Shown: positions 28,359 through 37,951 of the stretch, piece after piece
Layout of the letters: every line of letters begins with the position of its first letter
Numbering within the stretch: the first letter of the stretch is position 1
Source of the DNA: Siccirubricoccus sp. G192
GTDB taxonomy: Bacteria > Pseudomonadota > Alphaproteobacteria > Acetobacterales > Acetobacteraceae
Direction of reading: 5' to 3'
Length of the DNA stretch: 64,000 nt
NCBI RefSeq assembly: GCF_019084075.1
Contig: NZ_JAHREN010000003.1
Span: forward strand, 119,426-183,425
The notes under the pieces: generated by a model
Told to the model about the DNA's origin: nothing
What the model saw: the letters and a program-made list of their open reading frames with translations, nothing else
The model's database searches: none
Translations under genes and position numbers: made by a program

Positions 28359-31300
28359 ATGGCGCCCAAGCCCGCCGCGGCCCGTCAGCCCGGAGCGCCG
28401 GAACGGCGCCCGGCCGCAGCGCCGCGTGCCGCGGCGCCGGCACCGGCCGCGCGCGGCCCGGGCCCGAGCCCCGCGCAGGAGCTGCGCAACCGGCTCGGCA
28501 ATGCGGGCACGCAGGCGCTGCTCGGCCAATTCGTACAGCCCGCGCTCGCCGACGCGGCACCGGGCGCGGCACGTCGCCCGGGGGACGAAGGGCGCGCCTC
28601 GGCACCGCCTGCGCGTGCCGCACCCCCACAGCCTGCCGAGGCGCCTCCAGGACCGGAGAGCAGGGGGAGGGGGGGCCGGCGAAGAGGCCACGGCGGAGCT
28701 GCGCCCGGCGGGACATAATCAGGGCTTGGCGCGCCTGCGCAGCCAGATCGAGACACAGGCGCGCCGCCAGGCAGCCCATCCCCCCGCCGGGCCTGCCGTG
28801 GCGGTGGCACAGGCGGCGGCCGTAGCGCCCGGGCCGGCCGCACGCGGCGCAGCGGCCCGGGCCGCGGTGCAGGAATTGGCGGAGGCGCCGAGCTCGGGCT
28901 TCGAGGCGGCGGAGTTCAAGAACGCGCTGCGCCGCAAGCTTAATGAGGTGATGCCGGCGCCGAACTCGGCCGAGGATGCGCAGAAGTCGCTGCAATCGGG
29001 CACGGCGCATGCGGCGGGTAGCGCGATGCGCGGCGAGCTCGACACGCGCAAGGACCGGGCGACGGGGGGGCATGGAGGCCGCCGCCGGTGCCGCCCCCGA
29101 CCCGGCGCGCTTCCCGCAGGCCCCGCCGCCTGGCCTTCCGCCACCGCCCCCCCGCACCTGCGCCCGCGTCGCTTGACCCGAAGGGCGCCGTCCCGCCGCC
29201 TCTTCCGCCGGCTGCGCTCGACACGCGTGCCAATCGCTCCGAGGCGGATCGGCAGATGATGGAGGCGCGGCTGACGCCCGAGAAGCTCGCCCGCGCTAAC
29301 GAGCCGAGCTTCGCCGCCGCCGGGGTGGCGCGTCAGCAGGCGGAGGGGCACAGCCGGACCGGACCTGCCGAAATGCGCCAGGCAGAGGCGCAGCTGCGCG
29401 GGCAAGCGCAGGCGGAAGCGGTGCCCGCGCTCGCGCAGGGGATGGGTGAGCTGGTACGCGCGCGGGGCGGTGCCTTCGGCCGGGTGGCCAGCCAGCAGGG
29501 AGCGACGAAGAGCCAAGACGAGGCGGCGCGCGAGCGTGTCTCGGCGCAGCTCGACGCGATCCAGACGCGGACCCGCGCCGATGTCCAGAAGACCCTCGAC
29601 GAGATGGACGCCGAGGCAACGCGGCTATTCGAGGCTGGTCTCGCCCGCGCACTACAGGCCTTTGAGCGGGAGCGCGAGCGGCTAGAGGAGGAAGCGCGGC
29701 GCGAGCAGGCCTCGGAGTGGTTCAACACCGCCGGGCTGCTCGGCGCCGTCGTCGGCTACTTCTGGAGCCTCGGCAAGGAGCGGGTCGAGCGTGCCATCGC
29801 CGGCGCGCGTGCGGCCTACGACAATGTGGTTCGGGAGACCATCGACCAGGTGGCGGCGGTGGTCGGCGGGAAGCTCACCGCGGCGAAGGACCGCGTCCGC
29901 CAGGGCCGCGCCGAGGCCGACGCGCTGGTGGCCGGCCTGCCTGCGGAGCTGCGGACCTTCGGCCAGGAGGCACGCGCGAAGCTCGACGGCGAGTTCGAGC
30001 GCATGGGCGGCGAGATCGAGGAGCGAAAGGGCGGCTTGATCGACCGGCTCGGCGAGAAATATGCCGAATCCCGCCGCCAGGTGGATGAGCGGGCGCAGGC
30101 CTTCCGCGACGCCAACAAGTCGCTCTGGGACCGCGCGAAGGAGGCGGTGGCCGGCGTCATCCAGACGATCATGGAGTTCCGCGCGCTGCTGCTCGGCATC
30201 CTCGCCAAGGCGGCCGGCGTGGTGGATTCTATCCTCGACGACCCGATCCGCTTCCTGCGCAACCTGGTCAGCGGCGTGAAGGCCGGGCTGGACGCCTTCA
30301 TTGCGAACATCGTGAACCACCTGAAGGCCGGGTTCATGCAGTGGCTGTTCGGGACGCTTGCCGCAGCCGGCATCCAGATCCCCGAACGCTTCGACCTGAA
30401 GGGCATCTTCGGCCTGATCCTGAGCGTGCTCGGCCTAACCTATGCGAACATCCGCGCACGGGCCGTGCGGTTGCTCGGCGAGCCGCTGGTCGCGAGGCTG
30501 GAGTCGGTGGCGGAGGTCTTCAAAATCCTGATCACCGAGGGGCCGGCGGGGATCTGGCGCATGCTGCTCGAGCGGCTGGAGGCGCTAAAGGAGCAGGTGC
30601 TCGGCCAGGTCCGCGAGATGCTCATCGTGCAGGTGCTGAAGGCTGGCGTGGTGTGGCTGATCGGCCTGCTGAACCCAGCCTCCGCCTTCGTGAAGGCGTG
30701 CAAGGCGATCTACGACATTGTCATGTTCTTCGTCGAACGTGGGCGGCAGATCGCCGAGTTCGTCAACTCGATCCTCGACAGCCTGGCTGCGATCGTCGCC
30801 GGCAATCTCGGCGCTATGGCGCGCGCGGTGGAGGGCGCTCTGGCGCGGGCGGTCCCGGTGGTGATCGGCTTCCTGGCGAACCTGCTCGGGCTGGGCGGCC
30901 TGTCGGAGAAGATCAAGAAGATCATCGAGAAGATCCAGGAGCCCGTGAACAAGGCAATCGACTGGGTGATCGGGAAGGCGGTGGAGCTGGCGAAGAAGGT
31001 GGGCCAGCTCTTCGGGGGGAAGAAGGAGAAGGGCGCGAAGGAAGAGGCGGATCCGGAGAAGAAGGCGAAGATCGAGGCTGGGCTGGCGGCGCTCGAAGAG
31101 GCCGAGGCAGCGCGTGAAGTAGAGGGGAAGATCGATCGGAAGGAAGCCGAGGCTGTCGCTATCCAAGTCAAACGGCAGCACCCGGTGTTCAAGTCGATCG
31201 TCGTGGTCGATGGGGGCGCCAGCTGGGATTACGAGTACGTCGCGAGCCCCGGAATTCGCTACAAGGGTGGCTTCAAAGGTGCAAGCAAGGCCGTCAGGGA

Positions 31301-31761
31301 GGGCATCGCGCGGCTGCGAGCACTCGCGCAGAACGAGAACATACCCTATCCATACAGGATAGGCATCAACGCGCAGCTACGAAGGGCAGAGGAACTGCAC
31401 AGAAGCGGCCGGCTAGTTGGCGTAGAGGTGACGCAGCCCCAAGGGAAGGGGCGCATTGACTTCGAGCTGACTGATCCAGATCAGGTCGTTGAGTACAAAT
31501 ACTGGACATCAGAATACACTCAAAACAATATGGCTAAGCTCATTGCGCAGCTCCGAAAGTATCAATCAGCCGGTAAGCAGGTCGTGCTGGAGTTAGGCAC
31601 TACTAAGACAAAGCCCATCACCATCGGGTTTGTGGAGGGTGTTCTCAGATCCGAGCTGGAAAAAATTCAATCTGACGTTCGAGGCGATCAGCATCCGCGA
31701 ACACGAGGCGATCATCTCGGTTGAGATCATGACAATACCTCCCCAGGGAGCGACGAAGTGA
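28359..31761 (+). CDS. Large eCIS cargo/effector protein with nuclease-like C-terminus (four frame breaks)
   Basis: The restored product is about 1,134 residues. It starts at ATG 28359 behind GAGGGG. The Ala/Pro-rich N-terminus and a LRNRLGNAGTQALLGQF helix resemble eCIS effector leaders. Residues about 430-900 are the amphipathic central region seen in eCIS toxins (RFLRNLVSGVKAGLDAFI, PERFDLKGIFGLILSVLGL, WLIGLLNPASAFVKACKAIY). The C-terminus has GRIDFELTD and VVEYKYW with a later Gln-containing helix, a pattern fitting PD-(D/E)XK nucleases. Breaks lie at G7 28669-28675, G7 29064-29070, C7 29147-29153 and A6 31660-31665. Correcting the last gives a stop at 31759-31761, overlapping the next start. 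From about 31150 the GC falls. Confidence 0.75.
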
Positions 31762-32510
31762 ATGACCTGCCGGTGGAGCTCCGGATGCTCCAATGCAAGC
31801 AACTCAGCCCTAGCAGCGCTGTATCACTCGCAGCAGTCATGTTGGACTGCGGCTTCAAGCTGATGGTACGAGCAGACGGCGGGATGCGATTAATCCAATC
31901 GAAAGCGGAGCTTCAAGAATTGCTCCAGTGGCAGTACACCGGGTCGCAGTATGCTGATAACGGCCGAGTGGAGGACGCTGAGTGGTCATTCATGTTCCCG
32001 GCGCGGCTAGATAGCCTTCCGGGGTTCGACAATGGAATCGTTGAAATCCGACAAATGGCTGCACATACCAATAAGATTAGCGTCTATTGCCTTGCTGATT
32101 TCGAGTTCAAGGATCAGCGCACCTTTGTCGAGCCACTTGCGCAGGCTCTGCGAACACTAGCGGAGGCGCTTTATTCCGTTTCAAAACCCGAATTTACTGC
32201 AGTTGACAACGGGAATCGCCTGAGCGTCACACCTCGCGACGTGTCCCAAACAAGACTGACCACCATCAATTGGCTCAACATCTGGGGGCCGGGCTATGTA
32301 GCTCGTTATGGCCGGGATCTCTTGCTGCGCGTGCCTGGTCATGAGGCGCGCACTATCGAGGACGGCGCCATACTTTATCAGCTGACTCCAACCTTTGTGG
32401 CCAACGATGCCAACAAGGCGAAGGAGATGCGGAGCACGGTAGTGAAGCATTTTGCCGATGCCGGCCTGAAGGTGCGCTGTCACGCTCCCTATGCGCTCCC
32501 GCCGACTTGA
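31758..32510 (+). CDS. Candidate immunity protein for the upstream effector
   Basis: A 250-residue soluble protein starting at GTG 31758, which overlaps the corrected effector stop as GTGA. It has lower GC than the structural genes, like the effector C-terminus. It shows no signal peptide or membrane segment; LNIWGPGYVARYGRDLLL lies near residue 173. I do not recognise its family with certainty. The tight coupling to a polymorphic toxin end is the main reason to propose immunity, and an unrelated accessory function is possible. Confidence 0.6.
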   Translation: MNDLPVELRMLQCKQLSPSSAVSLAAVMLDCGFKLMVRADGGMRLIQSKAELQELLQWQYTGSQYADNGRVEDAEWSFMFPARLDSLPGFDNGIVEIRQMAAHTNKISVYCLADFEFKDQRTFVEPLAQALRTLAEALYSVSKPEFTAVDNGNRLSVTPRDVSQTRLTTINWLNIWGPGYVARYGRDLLLRVPGHEARTIEDGAILYQLTPTFVANDANKAKEMRSTVVKHFADAGLKVRCHAPYALPPT

Positions 32511-32522
32511 GAGTACTCGGCA

Positions 32523-32834
32523 ATGTACACGCGTTCCACGGACGACGGTTTCCAAGTCTACCTCAGCGAGATGCTCGCAACGACATTCGTGCTTACGGAG
32601 GGTGTGCGACTGAAGCCGGTCTTTATTGAGTGGAGCGGCTTGACGAAACGTCAGCAAACACTGGCGCTTGCCCGTGTTCGGCAAGTGTGCACAGACGAGG
32701 TGCGCGCACTGCCGTCCGGATCGCGCTTGCACGTCGAGTTCAATGAGATGACAGACGATCTCCACCAGTTACTCATTGAGGTCGCAGGCGAGAACAACCC
32801 AGACTTTACGTGGTCCATCAATTCGCCCGGATGA
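32523..32834 (+). CDS. Small protein of the effector cassette, 103 residues
   Basis: ATG 32523 lies 12 bases after the previous stop, in the same lower-GC block. The protein is soluble with strand-like VYLSEMLATTFVLTEGVRL and a helical LTKRQQTLALARVRQVCTDE. I do not recognise it. It could be a second immunity or accessory protein, or an orphan left by cassette exchange. Confidence 0.55.
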   Translation: MYTRSTDDGFQVYLSEMLATTFVLTEGVRLKPVFIEWSGLTKRQQTLALARVRQVCTDEVRALPSGSRLHVEFNEMTDDLHQLLIEVAGENNPDFTWSINSPG

Positions 32835-32848
32835 CAATGCGTCGAGCA

Positions 32849-32866
32849 GCATCCCTTCTTGGATGC
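32849..32866. terminator. Possible bidirectional terminator between convergent genes
   Basis: GCATCC (32849-32854), a six-base loop and GGATGC (32861-32866) form a perfect short hairpin between the end of the eCIS cassette (32834) and the end of the leftward Kelch gene (32868). The stem is short and there is no long T run, so this is tentative. Confidence 0.35.
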
Positions 32867-32867
32867 C

Positions 32868-33839
32868 TCAGGGCGTGAACACGTGGTGATGGTCGCAGGT
32901 CCCTTGCATGTTCGGACCCGTGGCGCCGCCCAGCAGATGGATGCCGTCCTCCAGCGCGATCGCGCCAAGGCCATGCCGCGTTTCCGGCATGACATCGTGA
33001 TGGGTCCAGTCCTTCGTCGCGGGATCATACTTCCAGACATCTGCGAAGGCTCGTTCCGGCGGAGCCAGTCGCTCACCGCCGAAGACGTAGATGCATCCTC
33101 CCCACACTGTTGCGGCGGCGCCGGCCAGTGCCTCGGGCAGGTCCTTGAGCTCCTCCCACCTGTCCTGGGCCAGGTCGTAGGCCTCATGGGTGGATACGTT
33201 CACGGACCGGCCGGCCCTCACATCCTTCACCTGCCGGCCGCCGATAACGTGCAATCTGCTGCCGAGCACCGCTGCTGCCGCGCTGTTCCGGGGCGTCAGC
33301 ATGTCACGCCTCCGGGCCCAGGAGGACGCCCCCGGCGCGAGCACGAGGGTGCTCGGCGTGTCCGCATGGTCCTCGTAGCGGCTGTTGAGGAGGGTCGAAT
33401 GCCGGTATCGGCCGCCGGCGATGATCACGTGTTCGTCGATGACGCCCGCCGAGAACTCGGCGCGCGGCATTGGCAGAGTCGGGCCTGGTGTCCAGGCGGT
33501 CATGTGCGGTAGCGGAAGCTCGAAGACGGTGTCCCTCATTCTCCAGGCGTCGGACACCTCTCCCACTTGGGGAAGTAGCAGTGAGCCGGCACCGAATCCG
33601 CCGATCGCGAGAACAGCGTCTGATCGTGCGAGAAGGCAGGGATGATGAAGCGGCTCCGGAAGCGGCTGCACATAATGCCAGTTGTCATGGGCGAGATCGT
33701 AATGCACCACCTCATCGGTCGCAGCACGCGAGGCGGACCGGAAGGCAGCAATGCCACCCGCAAGCAGCACGCCGTCACCAACCGCGGTGGGATAGATCTC
33801 CTGCACCGGCGTGAGCAGCGCTCGGCGTTGCTGGAACAT
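32868..33839 (-). CDS. Kelch-repeat beta-propeller protein
   Basis: A 323-residue protein starting at ATG (33837-33839) with GGAG upstream on the minus strand. It has at least five Kelch-type blades with double glycine and downstream Trp/Tyr: GVLLAGGIAAF, AVLAIGGFGAG, HVIIAGGRYRH, RLHVIGGRQVKD, CIYVFGGERLAPPE and GIHLLGGATGPN. No signal peptide is seen, so it is probably cytoplasmic. It lies convergent to the eCIS cassette and next to a LuxR-type gene on the same strand. The role is unknown; propellers usually bind proteins or glycans. Confidence 0.85.
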   Translation of the reverse strand: MFQQRRALLTPVQEIYPTAVGDGVLLAGGIAAFRSASRAATDEVVHYDLAHDNWHYVQPLPEPLHHPCLLARSDAVLAIGGFGAGSLLLPQVGEVSDAWRMRDTVFELPLPHMTAWTPGPTLPMPRAEFSAGVIDEHVIIAGGRYRHSTLLNSRYEDHADTPSTLVLAPGASSWARRRDMLTPRNSAAAAVLGSRLHVIGGRQVKDVRAGRSVNVSTHEAYDLAQDRWEELKDLPEALAGAAATVWGGCIYVFGGERLAPPERAFADVWKYDPATKDWTHHDVMPETRHGLGAIALEDGIHLLGGATGPNMQGTCDHHHVFTP

Positions 33840-33968
33840 GAGCCCGATCTCCTGTCCCGGTGATGGCGTTCGTTAAGCGTGCCGATCACCCCTTACTGAG
33901 CCCTGCCATGGCGAGACGACGAGGAGAACATGTAGCCTGCACAGGCCGGGCATGGCCTGCGATGTGCT

Positions 33969-34622
33969 TCACCCCGATGTCGCGACCCAAGGCGCCTCGC
34001 GCACCCGACGCATTGCCTGGGCCCGCCCGACGACGCCGAGCTTGCCTAGCACGCTGTGGACGTGATGCTTGACAGTCGCCACGCTGAGCTGGAGTTCGCG
34101 CGCGATTTCCTTGTTGCTGAGGCCGCGCGCGACCAGGCGCAGCACCTCGCCCTCGCGGTTGGTCAACTGGGCATCACCCGGTGTCGCCCTCGTTTGAACC
34201 ATGGCCTCAGCTGGCCGAAAAAGCGCCCGGATGAGGCCGTTCGCGATTTCGGCAGGACATCGAAGTCTCCCCGCAACGGCATCGGCCATTACTTGGCGGA
34301 GATCGGCCAACGACGCATCGCATGGGATATAGCCTGCAAAGCCGGCTCGGCCATACCGCACCACCTCCTCGCGCCGCTCGGCCAACCCGAGCGCTAGGAG
34401 CAGCAGTTCGGGCAGCCCCGTGGCCGCCAGCCGAACCTCCTCAAGATCGAGGGGCTGCGTTACATCGATCAGCGCGACATCTGGAGCGCCACGGCTGATT
34501 ATGGCTAGGAACGCGCCGAAATCCGACGCGGTCTCCGCCGCCACGATCCCATCTTCGGTCAGGAGGCTGGTGGCCAAGCCTTCACGGAACAGCCGCACGG
34601 GTGAGACGACAACCACTCGCAT
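33969..34622 (-). CDS. LuxR/NarL-type regulator with degenerate receiver domain
   Basis: A 217-residue protein. ATG (34620-34622) has a strong AGGAGG site, so I prefer it to the longer open frame. Residues 1-120 resemble a response-regulator receiver, but the paired acidic residues near the N-terminus are absent (VVVVSPVRLF), and the conserved Lys region reads GYIPCDA. An Asp remains at 53 (ALIDV). Residues 145-210 are a GerE HTH (LTNREGEVLRLVARGLSNKE then SVATVKHHVHSVLGKL). It is likely a DNA-binding regulator not controlled by canonical phosphorylation. Nearby targets such as the eCIS or recombinase genes are only inferred. Confidence 0.87.
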   Translation of the reverse strand: MRVVVVSPVRLFREGLATSLLTEDGIVAAETASDFGAFLAIISRGAPDVALIDVTQPLDLEEVRLAATGLPELLLLALGLAERREEVVRYGRAGFAGYIPCDASLADLRQVMADAVAGRLRCPAEIANGLIRALFRPAEAMVQTRATPGDAQLTNREGEVLRLVARGLSNKEIARELQLSVATVKHHVHSVLGKLGVVGRAQAMRRVREAPWVATSG

Positions 34623-34989
34623 TTTCCCGCCTCCTGGTTGTGATGAGGCAAACAGGAAAGTAGGGTCAATTCGCATGGAAAATCTTGCAATCCTTACGGC
34701 TGTAAGCAAGCAAAAAAGACAACCGGCAGTCGGCCAAAAAATGAGACAGGCGCTTGGCGAAGCGGTCCTCGATCCAGCGGCAGAGCGCCGGTAGCGTCCA
34801 GTCGGTTCGGCTACCACAGATGGCGGTTCAGGCCGAACGGCTGGGTGCCTATCGGGTTATCGCGCCATGATTGTCGGTGTCCATGTCGACGAAGGATATG
34901 GATATGATGTTTTCACAAATTTGGTTTCCAAACAGGGCCGAACCAGAGCAGGATCGGGCTGAGACAAGCAGCCCTGCGGGTGCCCGACC
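34623..34989. promoter_or_regulatory. Divergent intergenic region between regulator and recombinase
   Basis: This gene-free stretch separates the leftward regulator from the rightward recombinase. It contains an inverted repeat CTTAC-GGCT-GTAAG at 34693-34706 upstream of the regulator. An AT-rich stretch near 34895-34930 could hold the recombinase promoter. No experimentally known motif is recognised. Confidence 0.4.
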
Positions 34990-36765
34990 ATGACCGCTCT
35001 CAGCCGCCATCCAGCCCCACAGCCAAGTGGTGACCTCGTTGGTCCAGCGCAGTTCGCCCTCTTCAAGGCCTCCGATGTCGGCCCGTCTGCCAAGCTGACC
35101 TTGGCTGACGTGCTCGCGGCGCTGCCCAATGCGTCCAACGTCACGTCGCGTCAGCGGGAGGAGATGGCCTCAGCCATCCGCACCGTGGCACGCTTGCTTG
35201 GCGAGGACCCGGCCCAGATCCCCGCCAATCGTCGCGCCTTGAGCCAGCGTTTCAGAACTGTCGCTCCCATCGCCCACGGCATCAGCAAGGCCTCCTGGAG
35301 CAATGTCCATTATCGGCTGAACAAGGCATTGGACCTGGTGCTGCCCCCGCATCTCCGGCGACAGCGCGACCTGCCGCTCGCGCCCGAGTGGCAAGAACTG
35401 AAAGCGCGGATCGCCGACCAGTGGACGCGCAAGAGTCTGTCTCGTCTCTTCCACTTCTGCAGCGAGGCCGGCATCAGCCCCGAGCAGGTAGGAGAGGGGA
35501 CGCTGGAGCAGTTCCCTGGCTACCTCGACATAGTCCGGCTGAAGGGCTCCGCTGGGCTGCTGCGTGATACCCGTCGCGCCTGGAACCGGGCGTGCAGCGA
35601 GGTGCCGGACTGGCCCGGCAGGCTACTGGAAACGAAGCCGCGGAAGGGCCTCCGCGTGCTGCCTTGGGAGACCTTCCCTGCCAGCCTGCGCGCCGACCTC
35701 CAGGGCTGGCTTGACTACCGTGCGGGTATCGGTCTGCCACCCGAGGCGGAGGGTGAGAGGGAGGACGACGGGCCGTCCAAGCCGGCCCGTCCTACCACCC
35801 TGAAGCACCGCGAACATCAGGTCCAGCAGTTCGCCTCGACGCTCGTGAAGCAGGGTGTGGATCCGAGCTCGCTGCGACGGCTGGCCGATCTGGTTGAACC
35901 CGCCACTCTGAGGCTCGGCGCCGAGGTCTATCGCCGTGACGGCAAGTATATGCCGTCCTTGCCCGGCCTCGTCGCCGGACTGCAGTCCATTGCCCGTCAT
36001 TGGGTGAGGCCGAAACCCAGCGCCGACGATATGCAAAAGATTCGGGTCCTCTTGAAGAAGATCTGCAAGCAGGTCCCGCGCCGCGGCATGACGACGAAGA
36101 ACCGAGCCCGGCTCTACCCCATCCTCGACGATCCGGAGGCGGCACTCGCGCTGCTGCGACTGCCTGGAAAGCTGCTTGGGCTCGCCGAAAACGTGCAGCA
36201 CCCGCACCGCGCTGCTCTGCTGGCGCAAGTCGCGCTCACCATCGAGATCCTGCTGATGGTGCCCTTGCGCATCGGCAACCTCGCGGCGCTCGACACCGAA
36301 CGGCACCTTGTCCTCCCAAGGCGTCCCGGCGGCAAAGCGCGCATCGTTATCGACGCGGACGAGGTCAAGAACGAGTATCACCTCGATTACCCGCTGCCGG
36401 AGCCCACCGTCGTTCTGCTGCGGCGCTACCTTAGGGAATTCCGCCCCACCCTCGCTGAGCCGGGCAGCACGGCCCTGTTTCCAGGCCAGCTCGGCCGGGC
36501 GAAGAACCCGCAGGCCTTGGGCCGGCAGATTAGTCGCGCGGTGTTCGAGCACACGGAGCTTAGGATGAACCCGCACCTCTTCCGACACGCCATGGCTTCA
36601 CTCTACCTCAAGGCTCGGCCCGGCGACTTCGAGACGGTGCGTCTCGTGCTGGGCCACAAGTCGCTTGCGACCACAGCCGGCACCTACGTCTTTACCGAAG
36701 AGCAGGCCGCCATGCAGCGGTTCCGGGACGTGATTCTGGCCATGCGCGACGGGACGGCGCTGTGA
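34990..36765 (+). CDS. Tyrosine recombinase/integrase 1
   Basis: A 591-residue tyrosine recombinase, longer than phage integrases because of an extended N-terminus. The catalytic domain has the first Arg in MVPLRIGNLAAL near residue 423, the HLFRH box at 529-533, LGHKSLATTAGTYVF with the His of the GH motif, and Tyr as nucleophile near residue 562. It acts as a site-specific DNA strand exchange enzyme. Its stop overlaps the GTG start of a second recombinase, so the two are probably co-translated, as in paired transposon recombinases. Confidence 0.9.
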   Translation: MTALSRHPAPQPSGDLVGPAQFALFKASDVGPSAKLTLADVLAALPNASNVTSRQREEMASAIRTVARLLGEDPAQIPANRRALSQRFRTVAPIAHGISKASWSNVHYRLNKALDLVLPPHLRRQRDLPLAPEWQELKARIADQWTRKSLSRLFHFCSEAGISPEQVGEGTLEQFPGYLDIVRLKGSAGLLRDTRRAWNRACSEVPDWPGRLLETKPRKGLRVLPWETFPASLRADLQGWLDYRAGIGLPPEAEGEREDDGPSKPARPTTLKHREHQVQQFASTLVKQGVDPSSLRRLADLVEPATLRLGAEVYRRDGKYMPSLPGLVAGLQSIARHWVRPKPSADDMQKIRVLLKKICKQVPRRGMTTKNRARLYPILDDPEAALALLRLPGKLLGLAENVQHPHRAALLAQVALTIEILLMVPLRIGNLAALDTERHLVLPRRPGGKARIVIDADEVKNEYHLDYPLPEPTVVLLRRYLREFRPTLAEPGSTALFPGQLGRAKNPQALGRQISRAVFEHTELRMNPHLFRHAMASLYLKARPGDFETVRLVLGHKSLATTAGTYVFTEEQAAMQRFRDVILAMRDGTAL

Positions 36766-37951
36766 CCAATGATCGTCGCCGTGCCCCCCCCGCCTATGCC
36801 TCCCCCGCACGAACTGGCCGGCCGAGCACCGGCAGCTCTGGGAGGAGGCCCTGCGGCCTGAAACCCTGCGCGACGACGGCGGCAAGCGTGCCCGCTTTAA
36901 GCCGATCAGCAATCGCAAGGTCGAGAAGGGCTACGGGCGTTGGCTGTCTTGGCTGGCGCACACTGGCCGGCTTGATACAGCCCTGACGCCCGGTGATCTC
37001 GTCACGCGCAAGGCGGTCGACGCCTACATTCACGACCTCGGCCGGGTGAACACTACCTCCACCCTGAAGAATCGCCTGCAGGAACTCTACGAGGCCATGC
37101 TGGCGCTGGCGCCGGACAAGGACTGGCGCTGGATCCTGCGCGTCGTGACAAAGGGCCGCAGCCACCATGCGTCTCGGAAAAAACGCGCTGAGATTCCTGA
37201 GGCGGTGGAACTGCTCGAGCTTGGCCTAGCGCTCATGGCAAGTGCGGATCTGGAGACGACGCCACGCAAGGCGGCCATGCGGTACCGCGATGGGCTCATT
37301 ATCGCTTTTCTTACTCTCTTCCCGTTGCGCCGAGCTGACCTCGCTGCATTGCAGCTCGGGCAGAACGTGAGCCAGGAAACCGGGAAGTGGCGCGTTAGAG
37401 GCACGCACTCCAAGACGGACCAGCTCTTCGATCTGCTTTGGCCGGAGATCCTGGTGCCCATGCTGGAGACTTACCTCTCGGTGCATCGCCCGGTCCTGAA
37501 GCAGCAGCGAAAGCGCTGGGCCCAACCCATCGGTAACGCGCTCTGGGTATCGAGCGATGGCTCCTCTCTGGGCCCTGAGCGGCTGTACGTCTGCGTCGCA
37601 AACTATACGGCTGCCGTTTTTGGGGACCGCATTGGGCCGCATCGATTCCGCCATAGCGCGGCAACCTCAGTCGCGGTGAATGCCCCCGAGCATGTCGCCA
37701 TTATCAGAGTAATACTTGGCCATGCTGGGCACGCCATAGGAGGGCGCTACTACAACCTCGCCAAGACGTCCCAGGCCGCGCGCCGCTTCCAGCAGATTAT
37801 GGCCCGGTTGCGGGATGGTACGCTGGCCTTCCCTGATGACTCGAACAAGGGACTGTCAGGGAGTTCCACCGCCAGCATCTCCCAGCGACACCACGGCGAT
37901 ACACGTGCGGAGGGCATCTCCTGTCACTGCAAAATTACGTCGGATGGGTGA
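36762..37951 (+). CDS. Tyrosine recombinase/integrase 2, frame break near 36802-36806
   Basis: The start is GTG 36762 in a GTGA overlap. The first frame is broken near the C5 run 36802-36806; with one more C it joins to NWPAEHRQLWEEALRPETL and then the long frame to 37951, about 397 residues. The catalytic residues lie in FPLRRADLAALQLG, HRFRHSAATSV and VILGHAGHAIGGRYYNLA. The C-terminal 45 residues after the Tyr are Ser-rich. It presumably works with recombinase 1 on the same attachment sites. No third recombinase gene follows. Confidence 0.85.

Noticed and set aside
28359..31761. A DUF4157 metalloprotease-like effector
   Set aside because: The central eCIS-toxin region is present, but no HExxH motif was found in any frame of the gene.
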